A stretch of 64,000 nucleotides of DNA from Terebella lapidaria (lineage: Eukaryota; Annelida; Polychaeta; Terebellida; Terebellidae), in assembly GCA_949152475.1 (NCBI GenBank), contig OX424555.1, positions 63,035,977-63,099,976 of the forward strand, read 5' to 3'. The notes beneath the pieces were generated by a model. The model was not told the origin of the DNA, made no database searches, and saw nothing but the letters and a program-made list of their open reading frames with translations. The position numbers and the translations under genes are program-made. Every line of letters starts with the position of its first letter. Within the stretch, counting starts at the first letter, position 1. This document shows positions 20,701 to 32,700 of the stretch, one piece after another.

Positions 20701-23700
20701 TAAGAGAGATATTAGCCATTTTTTTGTTCTTGACTTTGAAAATGAGGTCAGAGGTCAAATTCAAGGTCACGAGAATATTCAGCATATATCACTTCCTATA
20801 TGTCCACAATTGACTCCTAAGCTGCAAATCGATAATAAGTGAGATATTAGCCATTTTGTCCTGTGACCTTGAAAATTAGGTCAAAGGTCAAGTTCAAGGT
20901 AATGACAATAACCTGCATATATCATTTCCTATATGTTCATAATTGATTCCTAGGCTGTAAAATCGATAACAAGCGAGATATTAGCCATATTGTCCTGTGA
21001 CCTTGAAAATGAGTCAGAGGTCAAAATAAAGGTCACGAGATTATTCAGCATATATCATTTCCTATATGTCCACAATTGATTTCTAGTCTCTAATCTCAAT
21101 ATTAGGTGAGATATTAGGCATAATGTGTCCCACTATATAGCATAGGAGAACTTAACATGGGAAAGTCCCATTTGGGCCGAGTTTGGGCCAAAATGGGCCA
21201 CTTCGAGCGATTCAAGCGCAACGAAATTTATATACATCATGGGAGTACATATGAGGAGTGTTATGTATCAAAAAGAAAAAAAAATATTGAACAGATTTTG
21301 ATAAAATAACCGCCAAAATCAGGCGTTTTTCGTCGAAAACGGCCGCCATTTTGATAAAAAAAAAATGCGAAAATAAAAAAAAATAAAAAATACCTCCTTC
21401 TTGAATTATTTTCAAGCATTTTTGTACAAAATTTCAAAAATTCGCCAGTAAAAAAAAAGATAAAGAATGTGGACGACGACGGACGACGACGACGGACGAC
21501 GGACGCAATGCCATGCCAATAGGTTATCGGACCATAGGCCCGGTAACCTAAACATCAGAGTATGATATTGTCTATTGAAGATAATTCATCAAGACGCCAT
21601 GGCAATTTGATCATGGTCAAAAGTGGAATACTTGCTCAACTATACTTGTTCAACTTGTATCAAATAAATATTTGGGATGAATTACCTACCTAATGTGCCT
21701 ACGTCTTAGAACAAATATGCAATACAATTTGCTAATTGAGAGATCTTCACGAAACGTCAAGAATACTAAATATAGTATTTGATACAATGGTTATTATCAC
21801 ATTGATTTCAGATTTCACCGTGATTAAAACGTGTACATCTCTGTAGCGAATCAAGATAGTTCAGATCTGTAAAGACACAAATATTTATCACAACGACCCT
21901 AATGTCTTGTTTCAATATTCCCACCAGGTGAGCCCTATCATTAAGAACGACATTTGGGGGGAAAAATCACACACGAAAACTCGTACGAGAAAAGTTCGTC
22001 TGCAACAGCTCACTAGTCACCGAGAAAGATGCGAATAGAATTGAGTCTGACATAATAAGCATGATAACTCCACCTTGAGTGCATTACCCACCTCAGTGGT
22101 CATCGGGAGACCGAGGAGGAAGAACGCTATACACATGACGAGAGTGACAATCCACTTGTACCGACGCGTCCGCGGGAAGCTGTCTATGAACGCTGTGATG
22201 TTGGCCTCCATCCCGGCAAACTGCAAGGTAATCCCTACTGTATTGTTCAAATGTATTATTAATTTTTATCGAGATTCACGCACTTATTGCACCAACAGAT
22301 TGTCCTTACATCGCTTGGGTCACCGCGTCCTTGTCTCTGTTAACATGTCCGTTAGAATACCATGTGTGGGGACCTACTGTACGTGTATGATCTACAGGGT
22401 GTCGCACATTTCGGACGCCGAAACTAGGGGAAAACGTTCTCGCCGCGACTCAATCAATAGCAGGATTCAAGATCAGGGGTATTTAATCCAATTATTTGGG
22501 TTTTTTTTTACCAGGCATGGTGTTAACCCCCAAACCGTGGATCTGCTGCTAATCGTGAATCGTCCGCAAAACCATAATTGCAAAAACATTGATACATTAA
22601 AAAATTGAAAAAAAAAACCATTGAAAAAAAAAAATCAGGTGAATCATCCGCGAATCTGGAATGACAAAATGAGAATCGTAAAAACTATAATAATAATTAC
22701 ATTATTAATCTTCTTCACGCCATCTTGTGAGTGGCGAGATCCCTGTGCACAGAAGATCTTGTGAACGCCAAGATTTCTAGCTAAAACATACTCGCTAAAT
22801 GATAATTCTGCTAACACCGGCCATAGCAGTTTATTGGGCCCAAAACAGGTTAAACCATTTTAGATTCAACTTTTGTATTCATTCAGTTATCCAGCATGTT
22901 CATATCTTGAGACGTTATGCATAGATCTGGTAATTGGTTATGGTATTATATCCATGACAGGGAAACCTAGTATTAATACGTGTCCCACGGTGTCTGTGAT
23001 CTATCGCCATGGCCTTTGTCGAAACTGGGGCAAACAGTGTACGGTTAAGAGGGGGGAGGGCGTGTACAAATGGCATAATGGATTTGTGAAAATGAATGTC
23101 GAACGGCCGGAGGAATATCCCGGTAACTCTACATGTAGCTCCCATTCAAACCAATGTTAAAACGCACCAATTCAAATATTCACGGCTCCTTCCCACACTA
23201 AAATCCACATTAGTCGTTTACATGTCGTGGTATAGGCCTATAATGTAAATATACCATTTACCCGCTCCACCACAGCAAGGAAACTACTGAAGTCATAAAG
23301 TAGATTTGTTTTGCTGCAACCATAATGTTGCCATGGGTAGCAATACTTAATTGCTTTATATAACCACACTTTCGATCGTATAAGAATACAAGTAAATTGA
23401 TACCCAGCATTAACAATACTACTCATTTCTTGATTACTCAATCACTTCACAACACTTAAGGTCATGCGGATATTATTCCCTACCAATTCTTATCGAGGAT
23501 CCTTGATACTAGTAATAAGGTGAGCTCTGTTCCTATTTCATCACCAGTCATCTTTTTTTATCGAGTCTTTGCGTCACTACCTTTCGACCTTTCCGTTAGA
23601 TCAGGTTGCATTATGAAAAAACATCACGTATCTCATGCAACTGGGATCGCGACTCCCCAGCCCTGTTACTTACCAAGCTGTCCAGGCCGAGCGTGAGCAG

Positions 23701-26700
23701 CATGAAAAAGAAGAGAACGGACCACAGCTGTGCCACGGGCATGCGCGCCAACACAGTCGGGTAAGCCACAAACGCCAGCGTCGAACCTGTCCCGGACAGA
23801 TCAAAGTGGCTTTCATTATATATAATGGTACCTGATACCTATACCTTCAATCAAGTTTGGAACATGTGTGCGAATCCAATCCACATAATTATTCAAGTAT
23901 ATCATTATGCGTGAGGACATTCATATAAGTTGCATGTATTAACCTCTTAGCCGCCAGACCTGAGAAATTGTCCCACGCCGGGTATTATTTTAGGAAAATG
24001 CCAAGAAATATATTATCACAATAATATTCTTAAAGAAAGACCCACAGTTGATAAAATTAATTAAACAAATATGAAAAAGTATCTAGCCTTATGCGAGCAA
24101 CACGAGGGCCTTGGTGTGTTCTGGTTACCATAGCAACAACCTCATAACAACCACTAATTCTGGAAAACTTCACACAATCTTAATATTGTATAAATGAAAG
24201 CATGCGATGTTTTCACAGAATATTAATATCCCCATGTCTTTGATTATGAATATGATAGCTGCAACTCAGGTTCTTTCAATGAACTGTATGTTGATGTTAA
24301 ATTCCATACCAAGCTGGTACAAAATTAATGACAGTGAATTCACTGGACAATATTTTTTCTCAGTATGCTCTAACACATACATACATCTGTCAGACGACAA
24401 CACCACGGAAAACCCAAGAGTTTCGCTTTCGATTACATGCATTCCCATTCTATAGATGTACTATTTTTGCCCCACAAAGCGATTGCAATGAACACTACAA
24501 CAAATTTAACAATATAAGGAAGCTGCTTGGGGACTTTTGACTGAAAAATGTAGGCCGTACAAGAAGAAACGTTGGTAGGAATTTGCGCCGGATATATCCG
24601 GCACATAGGCGTCACACAATTACGTTTTGCGCCGGAAATATCCGGCGCTGTAAGCGGTGAAGAGGTTAATATGGCATATAGTCTTGTACATGTAGGCCTA
24701 CATGTATACGTTTTTTTAGAAATCTAGGTGATAATTTCTAGCCACACAACTGTGGGAACTCTGTAATTCTCCAACTCCAAGATATACTAGTATATGGAAA
24801 TTATTTTTTCTTGTTTCTCAACTTTTCAGTAACTCCGAATTTTCTTGGGTGAAATTCGAAACTTTGGATGTTGCCACTTCGTGTTCAGTTGACAAATACC
24901 GCACAATAATATCACCTTTAACTATACCTTGATTCTTTAAACTCGTTTACAGCGCTTTTCGTTTCAATTTTAGCGATGCCATTGTATTAAAGTTTGGCAT
25001 CCTTTACCTGCCAGTGAAACGATAATTTTCCACCAAATTCACAGATATATCACAGAAATAAAAAAGTTGGCAGCCCAACTTAATTTCTGCGTTAGCACAG
25101 GATTTTTAGGAATTTGCTTGCATTCGTAGCGGTGCAATCTTTTGAAATCAGAATGCACCCCAAATGACTCTTCTGGTCCAAAATTACAACAATAATAATA
25201 TTTAAACTACCTGACCAAATACCGGAATATGTCCAGATTCCTGAAATACTCTTCCGGGCTGAAGTTTAATATTGACGTAAATTGCCAACTCTTTCAATTT
25301 TTGCAATATTGGTCTGAAATTTGGTTTTAAATTACCGTTTGTCTCCCGAGTGCAGTATGCCAAGTTATAATACGATACCATTGAACATACTAGTATAAAT
25401 ATCAACAAAAGACGATGTAAACGAGTGTATATTTTAACAAAATGTTGGTGTACTATAAAACCATCCGGTCACAAGTTCTCTATTTATGGCCAGTAACGCT
25501 CACCATATATTTCTGTGAGAATTTAGTGACATTGCCTGATATTGTTGTTTGGGTAACGCCTATGAAAAACATAGTTATCCAAGACGAAAGCATGAGTGAC
25601 GCTCGCTAAACTACATGTACAATATCATGTATGGGACGTACCATCCACGACGACATCCGGCACCTCCTTGCCTAGCGTGTGAGCCATGTAACCGAGGATA
25701 CCGAAAATCACGAAACCCGCGAAAAAGCTCGTCAGGCAGTTACCAATGGAAACGATGAGCGCGTCCCTAGGGCAAAACACGAATAAGATATGTAGCAATA
25801 TAAACGATGGGTGTAAAATTTGAATATGCATGTAGGCCTTTGTATGGGACATATTGAAAGATACCTATACTCTGATTTTTCTAACTTGTTTACACCGGTT
25901 TTTGACAATATTTATGCGATGCTAAAAGTTATCGTTCTATGACTTGGCGTACTTCACCTGGGAGTTAAACCGCAATTTTCTACCAAATTTCAGACTTCTA
26001 TCGCAAAAATTGAAGAAGTTGCAAGGGCGGATCCAGGAATTTGAAAAGAGGGGGTCCAACATTATACGGCGTGGGGTCTGGGGCTCGCTCAAGGGCCCCA
26101 AAAAACCAGATCCTTTTCATGTCCTGTGGTAGCTTCCTGGAATCTCCTGGGTATAAATCCCACTTCATGCCCCTTGTATATAAAAAATTATGGAGTGAAG
26201 CGAGCCTGTCGCGGTGGGGGTCTGGGGCCGCTCAAGAGACCTCGAAGCAAGAGTCTTTTTTTATGTTCAGTGTTAAGTTGATGGCATCTCATTAGTATGA
26301 CTTCCACTTGAATACCATGGATAGCCCTACTTTCATATTTAATGCTAAAAATAGAAACGAAGCGAGCTCGTCTCAGCTGGAGGGTCTGGGGCCTGCTGAA
26401 GGGCCCAGAAGTCAGATCCTTTTTTATGCTCTGAATTGATTTTGTGGCCTATCCTGGGAATAAATTGCACTTGAAAATTCATCGATGAACATGTTCTGAA
26501 AAGTTTGTAAAAAATGTAGAAGGAAAGCTACACATTCGAGCCAGGGTTCTGGGGCCAGTTGAAGTTCCCCAGAAGTCATAACCCTAATTATGTTCTGCAT
26601 AAGTTTTGTGGCCTTTCCTGGGAATAACTTGCACTTGAAAGTTATTGATTACCATGTACAGAAAACATGTTTAAAAAATGTAAAAAAGGAGCTGCATATT

Positions 26701-29700
26701 TGGGCCGGGGGTCTAGGGCCCGCTGAAGGGCCCCAGAAGTCAGAGCCTTTTTATGTTCAGAATTAATTTAGTGGCCTTTCCTGGGAATAAATTGCACTTT
26801 AAAATTATTGATTACCATGTTCTGAAAAGTTTGTAAAAAATGTAGAAGAGAAGCTGCACATTTGGGCCGGGATCTTGGGCCCCCTGGAGGGCCCCATAAG
26901 CCAGAACTCTTTTTATGTTATGTGGTAGCTGAGCATATTGGTTTCTCCTAAGTATACATTTCAAACAAACTCACTATGATCAACCTGAACTCAAACATGA
27001 TATTTCGACATAATTTTTTGGGGCAGGAGGCCTGAATCCGCATATGGAAACGCCTATGATATAATTTTTTTTTGTTTTTTCGAAAGGGGGGGGGGGGGTC
27101 CTGACCCCAGTAACTCCCCTTCTAAATGTGTTACTGAGAGTTGGCAATCTACCCCAATGTTAAATTTCAGCCCAAAACGGGACCTCGTGAATCTGAGCAT
27201 ATTCAAGTGTTTGGTCCTGTTTATATCCATCAGTATTCGAAGTATTATTGTAAAGATAGAAATCTGAAAATCATTAGTAAATTGCCAGATGACTCCCAGG
27301 TGAAGTATGCCAAGTTATAGAACGATACCATTCAGCATCACGAAAATATCAGCGAAAAAGAATGTAAACGAGTTAGAAAAATCAGAGTATTATAGTATAT
27401 GAGTCGTCGGGAGTGAAGTCCTGGATGGGACGAGCTCTGGACCTGATGTGTATTGGTAGAATAGGCTAACACTCAACTATACAGTAGTAAATATACCTGA
27501 AGATGTTGTTGTGGAACTTGTTGTAGCTGGCGAACGTCATCAGACCGCCACCGCCGACACTCAGCGAGAAGAAAATCTGTCCAGCTGCGTCCACCCAAAC
27601 CTACAGGTTCACAAGTCATACTCACATGTGTTGGAAGACTTCTTCACCAAACTCAGGTTTCAGCACACTTACAGACTGATCCACATTGCACGTAAGTCGA
27701 TACGCTGAGCAGTTGAGACATTATGCTACGACATCAATACATGTGGCACGTTACCTTGGCGGTCTTGAGTTTGTCCCAGTCTGGCGTGACGTACCACTTG
27801 ATTCCCTCGTACGACCCCGGCAGCAGACAGCCGTAGATCAGCAGGATGATCAGTACAGCGTACGGGAACAGGGCCGTGAAGTACACAACCTGGTGCACAA
27901 AAAACCCAATTGGGTGAATTTCTCATATACGATTCCGTGAAATGCAGTCGAATGTCCCTTACCTAACGTACACAAGACATTACATGGTGTAGTTTCTTAA
28001 CTACACCTCATATACTACACCATTGACATATTCCTGATCAATGAACTACCGTTCGTGTCCACGTTTCCCATCGATATCGACGACAACTTGATGTACAGAT
28101 GTGTATGGCTATTGTGATCTGCTGAAAGTTTCTCTTGCCGCATGTCAGTGAAGCGCTAGGTACGTTACAGGATTAGGATTGGATGCATTTAAGAATCCTG
28201 ACATTGGAATGGACCAGCTGTCCATTAACTTATTATGTAAATATCACGGTAACAAAATAAAATAACTTTGCACGCGTCTAGTCATCTTTAAAATGTAGCC
28301 TACTTCATTGATTACCATCAAGGACTACCGGCCGAGAGTCCGTTTGTTATTACGCAATATGAATTTTATGAGAATCATCGTTTTCATGTCCTTTTCCGAC
28401 TTGATTCTCTGTGGAAACAGTACACCCATAAAACACCCAAAGACATGATTATGTTGTACGGAAAATAACCAGTAGGCCTAATGCCAGAAAAGTTCACAGG
28501 TGAAATAATCAATGCATACCAATACATGTACTATGATATTATTTACGACACCATGGCTCGGTTCACCATCCATGTGCCCTCCAAGTTTTGGGTCGCGGGA
28601 TTCCGTTGTCTCGATGAATTTGTTACCTTTAGGTTTCATAAGTCAAAGGCATTGTGGCTCATTGCCGTATCTTGTATCTTACGTGCAATCAGTCCTTAAT
28701 TGTACGGCCTCGGGCCGTGCTGTTCTGTATCGCATTCAAAGGGGGTATTTTTGCGGCGGATGCAGCCAGGAAGAGAGCTCTCTGTATGAAGCCTGTTCTG
28801 CCTGGAGCAGCCGGTCGATAGGTATTAGGAATGTATTGTCAACATCTATGTCATACCCAATCATATCTTCTTCTCTGATATCGGCCCTTCATGGTGTCGT
28901 TTTCGGTTTAGAGCTAAGGTAATAATCGAAACTCGTAGGGACGTTCGGAGAGTGGATTTTCGCAACGCCATCCAAACTTCCATAAGGATTTTTGTACTGC
29001 TCATATTTGCCCTTTTTGCCAAACTCCTAAATTTAACCGTAGTATTGTTTGGTGTGTATGGGAAACACTGTCAATACTGTCATATGTGTCGGAAACGGAG
29101 CTCAGAAGGGAGATTTTGTTCTAATTTCGTTTCCATAATACGCTTAAAAACGCAAATTATGGTTGCGTTTACAATGCCAATTTCGTCTTCAATTTTGCAA
29201 TTTGAACAACTCCATCATCATACACAACCTTCGCCCCAACCAACTTGCAGCGAAATCCATTAAAAAAACTCATAGCTACAATATCCCCACAATAAACCAT
29301 CTGTGACATGGTCTAACTACTATAAACCCGATTTTTCATTTGACTTAAAGATACGAAAAGATAACCAACTTTAGACGTGGTGTACACCTGGGTCAAAGTT
29401 TAAATATTTTTAAACCACAGAGGGAAATCTACCATCCACTCTGGAATTATAATACAGATAAATATAAAGACAGCACGAGTTGTTCATGAGTAAAACTATA
29501 TATATATATGAGTGACAGGGTGTGAATATATAATCCATCTATCAGAGGTGACTAATTAAGGCCGGGGTTCTCCCCCCAACCACGCCTGGAGATACATGTA
29601 ATCATCATACCCAATTCAATCAGGGCCAGATTGAGTCGGCTTAAGATGTCACAAAGCCAGGGCCCTGGGTACATGTAGCTTCATGCAATGGAAGTGGGCT

Positions 29701-32700
29701 AGGACAGAGATACGCCCAGCTAGTTCCAAATGGGTACATATAGATAAAAATAGACAAGCAGAATAGCTCCAACACTCATGAATCTTTTATGACCCAATTC
29801 AAACTTTTACTTGGTAGTTTGGAATATTTTGGAAAAAAAATATGATTCAGCAATATAAAACACGAATCTCATCAGAACACAATCGTTCTGACCTTGGGAT
29901 TCTGATCTAGGCTCCAAAACACAATCGTTCTGACCTTGGGATTCTGATCTAGGCTTCAAAACACAATCGTTCTGACCTTGGGATTCTGATCTAGGCTTCA
30001 AAACACAATCGTTCTGACCTTGGGATTCTGATCTAGGCTCCAAATCACAATCGTTCTGACCTTGGGATTCTGATCTAGGCTTCAAAACACAATCGTTCTG
30101 ACCTTGGGATTCTGATCTAGGCTTCGAAACACAATCGTTCTGACCTTGGGATTCTGATCTAGGCTTCAAAACACAACCGTTCTTACCTTGGGATTCTGAT
30201 CTAGGCTTCAAACACATCGTTCTTACCTTGGGATTATGATCTAGGCTTCAAAATACATCGTTCTGACCTTAGGATTCTGATCTAGGCTTCAAAACACATC
30301 GTTCTAGCCTTGGGATTCTGATCTAGGCTTCAAAACACATCGTTCTGACCTTGGGATTCTGATTTAGGCTTCACAACACATCGCTTTGACATTGGGATTC
30401 TGATTAAGTCTTCAAAACACAATCTTTCTGACCTTGGGATTCTGATCTAGGCTTCAAAACACAATCGTTCTGACCTTCTGATTCTGATCTAGGCTTCAAA
30501 ACACATCGTTCTGACCTTGGGATTCTGATTTAGGCTTCAAAACACATCGATCTGACCTTGGAATTCTGATTTAGGCTTCAAAACACAATCGTTCTGACCT
30601 TGGAATTCTGATCTAGGCTTCAAAACACAATCGTTCTGACCTTGGGATTCTGATCTAGGCTTCGAAACACATCGTTCTGACCTTGGGATTCTGATTTAGG
30701 CTTCAAAATACATCGTTCTGATCTTGGGATTCTGATCTACATGTATTCTTCGAAACACATCGTTCTGATCTTGGGATTCTGATCTACATGTAGGCTTCAA
30801 AACACATCGTTCTGTCCTTGGGGTTTTGATCTAGGCTTCAAAACACAATCGTTCTGACCTTGGGATTCTGATCTAGGCTTCAAAACACATCGTTCTGACC
30901 TTGGGATTCTGATTTAGGCTTCAAAATACATCGTTCTGATCTTGGGATTCTGATCTACATGTATTCTCCGAAACACATCGTTCTGATCTTGGGATTCTGA
31001 TCTACATGTAGGCTTCAAAACACAGTCGTTCTGACCTTGGGATTCTGATCTAGGCTTCAAAACACATCGTTCTGACCTTGGGATTCTGATTTAGGCTTCA
31101 AAATACATCTTTCTGATCTTGGGATTCTGATCTACATGTATTCTTCGAAACACATCGTTCTGATCTTGGGATTCTGATCTACATGTATTCTTCGAAACAC
31201 ATCGTTCTGATCTTGGGATTCTGATCTACATGTAAGCTTCAAAACACAATCGTTCTGACCTTGGGATTCTGATCTAGGCTTCAAAATACATCGTTCTGAC
31301 CTTGGGCTTCTGATCTACATGTATTCTTCGAAACACATCGTTCTGATCTTGGGATTCTGATCTACATGTAGGCTTCAAAACACATCGTTCTGTCCTTGGG
31401 GTTTTGATCTAGGCTACAACTTGAAGTTCATGTATATATATATACATATATCTTACCTTGCCTGATGATTTGATTCCTTTGAGCAGGCAGAAGAAGCAGA
31501 TGATCCATCCAGCCAGTAGAGCACAGCACAGCTGCCACACGAAGTCGCCAGTGTACTCGATACCGTTACTCAACCGCAGTACACCCCAACTGGTAAAACA
31601 CATCCGACGTACAAAACATTCACGGTACTTAAATGGATAATTAAATGATCGGTCACATTTGATTTCGTTAGTTGTAGTCATTCGTTAGTCTAGCGCTTCT
31701 AACATATCACTTAACGCTACTTCATTCGAAAATGGGATGCCAAGTAGCATTCACAATCTTACTTGAAATACTCCTCTGCCGAACTGACGGTCTTCGCCGT
31801 GAGGTTTCCGAGGTGTTCCTCCAGTTCGTTGTATGTGTACTCGTAACAGCCTGAGTCATTGCACTGCTGCAAAGTCTCGTCAAATGTGGCAACATAGGTC
31901 TCGTTATAACACGTGTAGTTATACCAAGTCCCATTCAAGTCTTGCTCGCAGGGTATCGCTTCTTGTTTGTTGTAACAATCTTGCAACGGAATACGTGGAA
32001 AACATAAACTTTGAGATTTGAATATATATATATGTTTCATTGTATATCAGTATCTATTCGTTTGATTTTTATTCGGTATTTATCCACTATTTTGGTATGT
32101 ATTTGTTTTGCCGAAATGCAGTTATTCTAGTTTTTATTTGGTATATCTGTTTTCTAATACATACTGTACGATTTTGGTATTTTTTCGTTCCGATGAATTG
32201 CAGTTTCGTCATTCTCCATCTCACTTACTCTTTCTAAAGCTATAAATTATATTCACATACATATTACTGTACATATACATATACTCACCCTCTGTGTTGA
32301 AGTCGTGCTGACAGGAGTCCCACGGCAGGGGGTTGAAGAAACTCAGTACTAGATAGTACAGCGAGTAGCCTATGATCATCGTGTAGAAGATACAAAACAT
32401 CGAGTTGATGAATATCATTCCGACGCCCAAACCTAATTCAGGAGAGTCAATGATAATAACATAGGATCTGTTATTGTTCCAGATGGGAAACTCATCAATA
32501 CAACGAACGTCACCTTCAGTCTGATGATAATTGTTTCTGACTGATCTTACTTTTAACTAAGTACACTGGATATAGCGTGAACAGACTGCCACTTGTCAAG
32601 ACAGTACCGACAAGCCGACGTCACCTTTGAAGATGGGGCTGACGGCCCAGACATGGAGCGGTCCTTTGCCCGAGTACTGCCCCATGATCAGCTCCATCAG

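Noticed and set aside
29807-30217. 136-codon frame of 14-residue repeats
   Set aside because: It is the 42-bp intronic array read in one frame; no start context, no flanking domain and no splice link to SLC6.
29873-31418. CRISPR-like regular repeats
   Set aside because: The units are contiguous without unique spacers and lie in a eukaryotic intron; it is a minisatellite.
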